This document shows, piece by piece, positions 14,124 through 20,081 of a DNA stretch of 64,000 nt (position 1 is its first letter; each line of letters starts with the position of its first letter). The DNA lies in NCBI GenBank assembly GCA_964057225.1, contig OZ059896.1, positions 434,001-498,000 of the forward strand, written 5' to 3'. A program made the translations under genes and the position numbers. The stretch is from Auanema rhodensis. Its lineage: Eukaryota; Nematoda; Chromadorea; Rhabditida; Rhabditidae. The notes under the pieces are model-generated. The model saw nothing but the letters and a program-made list of their open reading frames with translations, made no database searches and had not been told where the DNA came from.

Positions 14124-14128
14124 ACGTG
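14124..14128 (+). repeat. Target-site duplication, left (ACGTG)
   Basis: The satellite reads ATCACGTG up to 14128, then switches abruptly to the 18-bp array. ACGTG recurs at 20077-20081, where the monomer resumes. Removing the insert and one ACGTG restores an exact 176-bp monomer. A short duplication of variable length is usual for target-primed reverse transcription. One base of ambiguity exists because the element ends in A. Confidence 0.85.
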
Positions 14129-15496
14129 ACCTCATTCCGCGATTTGACCTTATTCCGCGATTTGACCTTATTCCGCGATTTGACCTTATTCCGCGATTTG
14201 ACCTTATTCCGCGATTTGACCTTATTCCGCGATTTGACCTTATTCCGCGATTTGACCTTATTCCGCGATTTGACCTTATTCCGCGATTTGACCTTATTCC
14301 GCGATTTGACCTCATTCCGCGATTTGACCTCATTCCGCGATTTGACCTCATTCCGCGATTTGACCTTATTCCGCGATTTGACCTTATTCCGCGATTTGAC
14401 CTCATTCCGCGATTTGACCTCATTCCGCGATTTGACCTTATTCCGCGATTTGACCTCATTCCGCGATTTGACCTCATTCCGCGATTTGACCTCATTCCGC
14501 GATTTGACCTCATTCCGCGATTTGACCTCATTCCGCGATTTGACCTCATTCCGCGATTTGACCTCATTCCGCGATTTGACCTCATTCCGCGATTTGACCT
14601 CATTCCGCGATTTGACCTCATTCCGCGATTTGACCTCATTCCGCGATTTGACCTCATTCCGCGATTTGACCTCATTCCGCGATTTGACCTCATTCCGCGA
14701 TTTGACCTCATTCCGCGATTTGACCTCATTCCGCGATTTGACCTCATTCCGCGATTTGACCTCATTCCGCGATTTGACCTCATTCCGCGATTTGACCTCA
14801 TTCCGCGATTTGACCTCATTCCGCGATTTGACCTCATTCCGCGATTTGACCTCATTCCGCGATTTGACCTCATTCCGCGATTTGACCTCATTCCGCGATT
14901 TGACCTCATTCCGCGATTTGACCTCATTCCGCGATTTGACCTCATTCCGCGATTTGACCTCATTCCGCGATTTGACCTCATTCCGCGATTTGACCTCATT
15001 CCGCGATTTGACCTCATTCCGCGATTTGACCTCATTCCGCGATTTGACCTCATTCCGCGATTTGACCTCATTCCGCGATTTGACCTCATTCCGCGATTTG
15101 ACCTCATTCCGCGATTTGACCTCATTCCGCGATTTGACCTCATTCCGCGATTTGACCTCATTCCGCGATTTGACCTCATTCCGCGATTTGACCTCATTCC
15201 GCGATTTGACCTCATTCCGCGATTTGACCTCATTCCGCGATTTGACCTCATTCCGCGATTTGACCTCATTCCGCGATTTGACCTCATTCCGCGATTTGAC
15301 CTCATTCCGCGATTTGACCTCATTCCGCGATTTGACCTCATTCCGCGATTTGACCTCATTCCGCGATTTGACCTCATTCCGCGATTTGACCTCATTCCGC
15401 GATTTGACCTCATTCCGCGATTTGACCTCATTCCGCGATTTGACCTCATTCCGCGATTTGACCTCATTCCGCGATTTGACCTCATTCCGCGATTTG
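14129..15496 (+). repeat. 18-bp minisatellite, exactly 76 units (LINE 5' array)
   Basis: The unit is ACCTCATTCCGCGATTTG and 1,368 nt equals 76 x 18, followed by a partial ACCTCA. The only variation is ACCTTATT in place of ACCTCATT, in 12 units (2-10, 14, 15 and 18). Units 19-76, next to the body of the element, are identical. The array lies inside the target-site duplications, so it entered with the LINE. Tandem 5' UTR monomers act as promoters in rodent L1, and a similar role is possible here (inference). The unit length is a multiple of three, so frames stay open on both strands. Each unit carries CGCG, and all copies keep it. Confidence 0.95.
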
Positions 15497-15693
15497 ACCT
15501 CACCTTGGTTGGTCGACTCCTGCTCGTGTCTCTCTGTATCCCATAACGCCGGACTGGTTTTGCAAGGTACGCTCTCTTTTTTTTTTTTTTTCTTCTCTTC
15601 TTTTATCTTTCTTCAACTTTCTTCTTCTCTTTTTCTTTTCTTCCTGTTATTTCATATATTTTTTTTTCATTTTCTCTGCTCTTTTACTTAACT
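15497..15693 (+). promoter_or_regulatory. LINE 5' leader with polypyrimidine tract
   Basis: Unique sequence between the 18-bp array and ORF1. It starts with a partial unit (ACCTCA) and then a mixed-composition stretch to about 15570. From about 15572 to the ORF1 start it is almost pure C/T, including 15 consecutive T at 15577-15591. ATG codons are absent, so the ORF1 ATG at 15694 is the first in the leader. The C/T tract could affect translation or act as a splicing signal; neither can be decided here. No TATA box or clear initiator was recognised. Confidence 0.6.
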
Positions 15694-16395
15694 ATGTCTC
15701 CCGTAACTAACGAGTTTCTTACTACTGCTCTCGAATCACTTTCTGACTCCCTACATAATTCTTTTGCTGAATTATCAGTACAAATAAAAAATGAGCTCAG
15801 TAGTATTAAAACCGCAGTTGCAAAGCATGACTCCCGTATAACTTTTATAGAAACCGATTTCAAATCTCGTTTCGAAAAGTTAGAGAAAAAGTTAGCTCAA
15901 CTTTCTCTCACCAGTACTAACACACTCTTAAATTCACCCTCTTTGCTCTCTTCCTCCAATGTTGCATGTCAAATTCAAAAAATTAGATCAGAAGAGACAA
16001 AGTATGACTATCGATGTAAGAGAGCACTCTGGTTCCGTGTACCGGTCTCTTCCTCGGATTTACCTTCTGACCCTACTTCTTTACTTAAACTGGTCATTGA
16101 AAAATCCAACGACGCTACTTTGTCTAGTCTGATCAACACTAATCAAATAACTATTGCACGCTGTATCCTCAAATCTAAATCTCCCGGTCCACTCATCATC
16201 ACGTGTCCATCGGTTGAATTGCGGGATAAAATTATGACATCTATCAAAACGAATAAAACTAAATGTTTTGAATCTTTATCTAAAACTTTCATACGTCGCG
16301 ACTATCTTCCTTTTGAAATTCAACTGGAAAAGAATCTTCGTGAGGAAGCTAAAGAAAAAAATAAAAACAACACTAAGTCCGTCTTTTTGGTATGA
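15694..16395 (+). CDS. LINE ORF1 protein, ended early by in-frame TGA
   Basis: ORF1p of LINEs binds the element RNA as a multimer and acts as a nucleic-acid chaperone. This frame encodes 233 residues before TGA (16393-16395). Residues 5-70 are hydrophilic with hydrophobic residues at heptad-like spacing, a likely coiled coil for oligomerisation. Residues about 108-185 (ALWFRVPV, then GPLIITCPS and RDKI) look like an RRM-type fold. FIRRDYLPFE (199-208) and the charged helix LEKNLREEAKEKN resemble the C-terminal region of L1/CR1-type ORF1 proteins. The ATG is the first in the leader and has A at -3. The frame continues open for 121 codons past the TGA, so the stop is probably a mutation (CGA to TGA fits) and the true product would be about 355 residues. 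Family assignment is by general resemblance, not a search. Confidence 0.8.
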   Translation: MSPVTNEFLTTALESLSDSLHNSFAELSVQIKNELSSIKTAVAKHDSRITFIETDFKSRFEKLEKKLAQLSLTSTNTLLNSPSLLSSSNVACQIQKIRSEETKYDYRCKRALWFRVPVSSSDLPSDPTSLLKLVIEKSNDATLSSLINTNQITIARCILKSKSPGPLIITCPSVELRDKIMTSIKTNKTKCFESLSKTFIRRDYLPFEIQLEKNLREEAKEKNKNNTKSVFLV

Positions 16396-16761
16396 GATCT
16401 CCGACTCATTGAAGTTTTCCGTAATTCTACCGATTCTCCAAATTCCCAAATAGCTCCTGTCCCTGCTTGTAACCAAACTCCCAAATCTCCAAGCCTTCAC
16501 ACTGCTCCTTTATTAACACCACACTCTCAAACACTTGCGTCTCCAATTCTTTTCTCTAGCCCCCCTTGTAAATCTGGTAGACTAAGCCGATCGAAGGATA
16601 GACAGAATCGCACGTCGAAAGATAAGCGTTCTTCTGTTAGCCCAAGACGACGCAAAAATCCACCACGATCTGCAAAGTTAACCTCAGATCAAATAACCAG
16701 GTCTGTTAGCATGAACCCTGCATTTCAACGTGTCGCGTCTGACAAAATGTCCTTTCGTTAA
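16396..16761 (+). pseudogene. ORF1 C-terminal extension, in frame after the TGA
   Basis: The ORF1 frame stays open for 121 codons after TGA and ends at TAA 16759-16761. It begins with DLRLIEVFRN, which continues the ORF1 C-terminal domain naturally. A Ser/Thr/Pro-rich segment follows, then a strongly basic stretch (SRSKDRQNRTSKDKR, SPRRRKNPP) typical of nucleic-acid-binding tails. That composition change is not expected of random sequence. The last 47 nt overlap the open ORF2 frame. It would be made only by stop-codon readthrough or from copies without the TGA. There is an ATG at 16711 near its end. Confidence 0.75.
16715..16761 (+). promoter_or_regulatory. ORF1/ORF2 overlap, possible recoding site
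   Basis: ORF2's frame opens after TGA at 16712-16714, and extended ORF1 closes at TAA 16759-16761. The 47-nt overlap places ORF2 in +1 relative to ORF1. The ORF1 end reads TTT CGT TAA C: skipping the T of TAA moves the ribosome directly into the ORF2 frame (AAC AAT GTC). +1 shifting at a slow stop codon is known from antizyme genes. The nearest ATG, 16764, is two bases after the TAA but in the third frame and soon closed. Mechanism unproven. Confidence 0.45.
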
Positions 16762-19585
16762 CAATGTCTCGTCCTCAACCCCTCTTGTCTCTGCTAACCC
16801 TACCAGCTTCTCAGTTCAGTGTTTTAATGCACGATCTATCCTAAACAAACTTCATTCACTATCTCACGTTATTTCCCTATCCTCTCCTGATATAATTGCT
16901 ATATCGGAATCTTGGCTTTTTCCAGAGTTCGATTCCTACCTACTCCCGTGCAAAGATACTTACTCTATTTTTAGAGCCGATAGGTGTCTTTCACGTGGTG
17001 GTGGCGTTGTCCTCTATGTGAAAAGTCATGTCAAAGTCTGTCTCCTTTCCTGCTCTTCCCCTCAATCTTCCATACAATTCATTAACTTACTCATTCCTTC
17101 ACTCAATGCTGTTTTTTCACTTTGTTATCGTCCTCCAACAGCGTCTCATTCAGACTTTATTCTTTTTCTTTCTGATCTTCGTAAACAAATTTCTAGACGA
17201 TCGTTCTTTCTAACAGGCGATCTTAATTTCCCCAAAATCAATTGGGATCTCGGTATTTGCTCACAACCTTGCTCCTCTGGTAAATCTATTCTTCAATTTC
17301 TCAATGACTGCTGTTCCTATCAGTTAGTAAAGTTCCCTACCAGAGGCAAGAACATTCTCGATTATGTTATCACGGATAACATATCTAGTGTAGTCAACAT
17401 AGCTCGTTCTTCTCCCCTCGGTTCTTCGGATCATCATTCTGTCGTCTTCCATATTGTTTCAGACACTTTTCAGCTAGCTACTACAATCAACCCTTCCGAT
17501 ATTTCTTCCCCAGCAACACTTCCTATGTTTTCTGATCGTAATTTTCAAGCTGCCGATTACAACCTCATCAACCATAGACTAGCCAACATTGATTTTGCTA
17601 GTCATCTTTCAGGTCTCACTCCTTTAGACTCTTATTCCAAATTTATTCACATCCTCCACTCGGTCATCGATTGCTGCGTACCCAGGAAACAAGAAAGAAG
17701 AAAAAAGAAGATTGACCGAGATATCTTAAAACTCTCTTCTCACATAAACAAACTTAGTTCCTCTTATCATCATCATGATGAATTCCGCCGTAAAAAACTA
17801 TCTCTTTCTCTTGATAAACTCATCAAGAATAGATTGGCTTCTGAAGAGGAACGTATTGCTAACTATAAAAATTCAAAACTTTTTTACCGTTTCTGCAGAA
17901 CTCGTCTGGGCGGCAACACTTCAGATATCCCTGATCTCAAAATAGATAATAATTCTGTCTCGTCTGATTCTGACAAAGCTTCTATCTTTGCCAGTACCTT
18001 CTCTGTTCACCCTCTTCCTATCTCTTCAGCACATGCTCCTCTTTTCCCTTCTTCTGGTATCATCGATTTTATTGATGTGTCCCCTCTCAACGTCTACAAA
18101 ATTCTCTGTCAGTTACCTCTCCGGGTATCAACCTCTCCTGACGGAATCCCTTATTTTTTCCTAAAAAATTGTGCTTCTACTATTTCTCAGCCTCTAGCCT
18201 TTGTCTTTCACAATCTTCTTATTTCCTCCTCTTGCCCTGCTGACTGGAAAACAGCATGGATTCGTCCTGTTCTCAAATCAGGGCTTTCTTCAAACCCGGT
18301 TAATTATCGTCCTATTTCTCTCACATCCAGTCTGTCTAAAGTTTTTGAACGTCTTCTCCGTTCACCTCTTCTTGATTTTGGTATTTCCTCTGGCTGTATT
18401 TCACCTAATCAGTTTGCTTTTCTTCCAAAACGCAATACTGTATCGGCAATTCTTAGTAGTCATGTACTCTGGAGATCTTCAGTGGACAAGAAAAGACCTG
18501 TTTATGTTGCCTTCATTGACTTCTCCAAGGCTTTCGATCTTATAAATCATTCTGTTCTTTTAACTAAACTAAAATCAATTGGTATCGACGGCTGTATTCA
18601 CTCTTTTCTCAAAAATTTCATTACTGATAGATCCTTCTCGGTATTGGTTAATTATTCTCTATCCGCCAAAAATCGTTTGCCCTGTGGAGTTCCACAAGGG
18701 ACAGTTCTGGGTCCACTTCTTTTCTTATTTTACATAAATGACATCACATCAAACTTACCCGTTGACGTGCATCCAACTCTCTATGCGGATGATCTCAAAC
18801 TAAGCAGCACTAATCCTGTAAGTTTACAATTGGCCTTGGATAATCTGAAAAACTGGTGTCTATTAAACGGTATGAAGGTAAATACTACTAAATCTAAAGT
18901 TATGATTATATCTAGCACTACTACATCAAGATTAAACACAATTTTCAAATTTGGCAACATCTCGTTAGCCACAGTAACAACATACAAAGATCTTGGTGTA
19001 TGTACTGACTATAATCTTTCTTTCAATAGCCATATAAATAGAATCTCTAACATCGCTGCTCACAAATGTCGTGTTATCTTGCGTTGTTTTTACTCTAGAT
19101 CACCAACCTTGATGTTTAAACTGTTTTGCTGCTATATCAGGCCTATTTTAGAATATGCCTCAGTTGTATGGTCTCCTCAAAATAACAAGGATAAAGCACG
19201 CATTGAGTCCGTGCAAAAAAAGTTCTTAAACGCTATTTTCAAGAGAGCCGAAATAGCTTTGGATTACAAAAACCAGCTATTGTTTCTTGGAGCTAAGGAA
19301 CTTTCTTTTAGAAGACTATTAATTGATCTCGTCTTCTATCACAATCAGATAACTAAAAACATTCCAGAAAACAGCCTTAATTTTTTTACTATCAAGCACT
19401 ACGCACATTCACTTCGTAGGCACCTATGGAATGTTGAATATCCTGATCTTTGGAGAAGCGAAACAAGAACTGGAATTGAATACAGAGCTATTCAAATCTG
19501 GAACGCTCTTCCTGAAAACATCATTCAACTGAGAAAAACCTCCAGCTTCAGAAAACACCTATCTGTTATTTTAAATGATTTTTAA
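16730..19585 (+). CDS. LINE ORF2: APE-type endonuclease and reverse transcriptase
   Basis: The enzyme nicks target DNA and copies element RNA at the nick. Residues are counted from the GTG at 16730; the frame is open from 16715 and has no ATG until residue 266 (17525), inside the protein. Endonuclease (about 27-240): N33 in FNARS, E60 in SESW, YRPP 133-136, D164/N166 in TGDLN, D211, and S233-D234-H235 in GSSDHH. Reverse transcriptase (about 465-745): SPDGIP, NYRPISLTS (525-533), catalytic D597 in FIDFSKAFD, GVPQGTVLGPLLF (653-665), and YADD (685-688). The thumb and C-terminal region ends with WNALPENI (924-931), common in CR1-like elements. There is no RNase H. It ends at TAA 19583-19585 without internal stops, so it looks intact except for the unclear start. 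Translation may depend on ORF1 by frameshift or reinitiation. Confidence 0.93.
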   Translation: MSRLTKCPFVNNVSSSTPLVSANPTSFSVQCFNARSILNKLHSLSHVISLSSPDIIAISESWLFPEFDSYLLPCKDTYSIFRADRCLSRGGGVVLYVKSHVKVCLLSCSSPQSSIQFINLLIPSLNAVFSLCYRPPTASHSDFILFLSDLRKQISRRSFFLTGDLNFPKINWDLGICSQPCSSGKSILQFLNDCCSYQLVKFPTRGKNILDYVITDNISSVVNIARSSPLGSSDHHSVVFHIVSDTFQLATTINPSDISSPATLPMFSDRNFQAADYNLINHRLANIDFASHLSGLTPLDSYSKFIHILHSVIDCCVPRKQERRKKKIDRDILKLSSHINKLSSSYHHHDEFRRKKLSLSLDKLIKNRLASEEERIANYKNSKLFYRFCRTRLGGNTSDIPDLKIDNNSVSSDSDKASIFASTFSVHPLPISSAHAPLFPSSGIIDFIDVSPLNVYKILCQLPLRVSTSPDGIPYFFLKNCASTISQPLAFVFHNLLISSSCPADWKTAWIRPVLKSGLSSNPVNYRPISLTSSLSKVFERLLRSPLLDFGISSGCISPNQFAFLPKRNTVSAILSSHVLWRSSVDKKRPVYVAFIDFSKAFDLINHSVLLTKLKSIGIDGCIHSFLKNFITDRSFSVLVNYSLSAKNRLPCGVPQGTVLGPLLFLFYINDITSNLPVDVHPTLYADDLKLSSTNPVSLQLALDNLKNWCLLNGMKVNTTKSKVMIISSTTTSRLNTIFKFGNISLATVTTYKDLGVCTDYNLSFNSHINRISNIAAHKCRVILRCFYSRSPTLMFKLFCCYIRPILEYASVVWSPQNNKDKARIESVQKKFLNAIFKRAEIALDYKNQLLFLGAKELSFRRLLIDLVFYHNQITKNIPENSLNFFTIKHYAHSLRRHLWNVEYPDLWRSETRTGIEYRAIQIWNALPENIIQLRKTSSFRKHLSVILNDF

Positions 19586-19828
19586 CCTGCTCTGATTAAT
19601 GTAACTTGAAATCCTCTCATGTATATTTTTTTTTTCCCTATTACTAGCCTCCTAGCCTCACTGTATGTTATAGTTAGACAGTTTCCTAGTTAACCTCCGA
19701 GACCTGTTACTATGCTCCGAATCCTATAGACATTAGTCATATGGATCAAGCGTTAGTTACCTCTTACTGTCAGAACGGGCTCGACTCATGTCAAGGGTTC
19801 CACCGCACCTGTCAGAATAATACAGAGG

Positions 19829-19845
19829 TCAGTGATCTACACTGA
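19829..19845 (+). other. Small hairpin in LINE 3' UTR
   Basis: Perfect 6-bp stem TCAGTG/CACTGA with loop ATCTA. In some LINEs the reverse transcriptase recognises a 3' UTR stem-loop of the template RNA; a short stem like this is only a weak candidate. Confidence 0.35.
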
Positions 19846-20061
19846 ACAAATTTTCTCTCCTCTACCTAACTAGAACTTCGAAACTTTAACACACCAGTAG
19901 TGCTGTACGCTATCATAATAAAAGGAAATATACACGACTCGTTTCTTTACATATATCAAGCCAATTATTATTATGTATGTTTGTATTGTAAGGTTCTTCT
20001 GTATATCTTTAATTTTCTCTATTTATTAACACTATTTCCGCTCTTAACCTGTGATTCGAAC

Positions 20062-20067
20062 AATAAA
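20062..20067 (+). terminator. Poly(A) signal AATAAA at LINE 3' end
   Basis: Canonical hexamer ending 9 nt before the element's 3' boundary. An earlier AATAAA is at 19917-19922. The usual cleavage distance is 10-30 nt, so cleavage would fall at or just beyond the element end, in the flanking satellite. Confidence 0.55.
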
Positions 20068-20076
20068 CCCGTTCAA

Positions 20077-20081
20077 ACGTG
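20077..20081 (+). repeat. Target-site duplication, right (ACGTG)
   Basis: Second copy of ACGTG. The monomer resumes here at its position 46 and the next landmark CTCT is at 20208, exactly where an uninterrupted monomer would place it. Confidence 0.85.

Larger units (their letters stand above)
1..14128 (+). repeat. 176-bp satellite array, left block (about 80 monomers)
   Basis: Head-to-tail tandem array. The landmark CTCTTTATCTTTCACGTGAA begins at 177, 353 and so on every 176 bp. The last landmark is at 14079, which is 80 periods minus 2 bp; the two missing bases are single-A deletions near 2058 and 2408. All monomers point the same way. A 50-nt partial monomer precedes the LINE. Monomers differ by only a few substitutions, and many of these are shared between monomers at fixed multiples of 176 bp (higher-order repeats). 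G+C is about 32%. No host gene is visible; the array has stops in all frames apart from one frame that runs on into the LINE. A centromeric or pericentromeric location is inferred from the satellite architecture alone. Confidence 0.98.
14129..20076 (+). mobile_element. Non-LTR retrotransposon (LINE), CR1/L2-like, 5,948 bp
   Basis: A single insert in the satellite, flanked by ACGTG duplications. Order: 76 x 18-bp 5' array, leader, ORF1, ORF2 (endonuclease plus reverse transcriptase), 3' UTR. It has no long terminal repeats, integrase, RNase H or gag-type zinc knuckle. The ORF2 motifs (FNARSILNK, LTGDLNFP, FIDFSKAFD, GVPQGTVLGPLLF, YADDLKL) are those of APE-endonuclease LINEs of the CR1/L2 kind; the exact clade needs a phylogeny. 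The 5' end begins at a repeat-unit boundary, so this may be a full-length copy or one shortened within the array. ORF1 carries a stop, so the copy is probably not autonomous in its present form. Only one copy is seen in the window. Confidence 0.92.
19586..20076 (+). other. LINE 3' UTR (491 nt)
   Basis: Non-coding and A/T-rich, between the ORF2 stop and the right target duplication. It holds a T run near 19626, a 9-nt direct repeat CTGTCAGAA (19767-19775 and 19809-19817), a 6-bp hairpin at 19829-19845, and AATAAA at 19917-19922 and 20062-20067. It ends with AACCCGTTCAA and no poly(A) or long microsatellite tail. Open frames here are short and start at non-ATG codons, so none is called. Confidence 0.8.

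Noticed and set aside
1-14128. CRISPR array
   Set aside because: Repeats are directly adjacent 176-bp monomers without spacers, and the retrotransposon is eukaryotic.
14129-15496. CRISPR or telomere-like repeat
   Set aside because: 18-bp units with no spacers and no G-rich telomere motif; the array is internal and bounded by LINE target duplications.
14040-15503. - strand open frame of 487 codons (MRSNRG repeats)
   Set aside because: Same repeat effect on the other strand; it ends just inside satellite sequence. Kept only as an observation, not as a gene.
14045-15691. + strand open frame of 548 codons (TSFRDL repeats)
   Set aside because: It starts at an ATG in the satellite and stays open only because the 18-bp unit is a multiple of three without stops in this frame. 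It ends two bases before the ORF1 ATG. No domain or codon signal.
16268-16500. Short frames on both strands across the ORF1 stop
   Set aside because: They overlap ORF1 in other frames, are short and have no recognisable features.
17028-17213. 61-codon + strand frame inside ORF2
   Set aside because: Alternative-frame shadow of the endonuclease domain.
18201-18545. 114-codon + strand frame inside ORF2
   Set aside because: Alternative-frame shadow of the reverse transcriptase domain, which is intact in the main frame.
18781-18987. 68-codon - strand frame inside ORF2
   Set aside because: Antisense shadow over the YADD region.
14129-20076. LTR retrotransposon or endogenous virus
   Set aside because: No long terminal repeats, protease, integrase, RNase H or envelope; ORF2 has an APE endonuclease upstream of the reverse transcriptase, which is diagnostic of a LINE.
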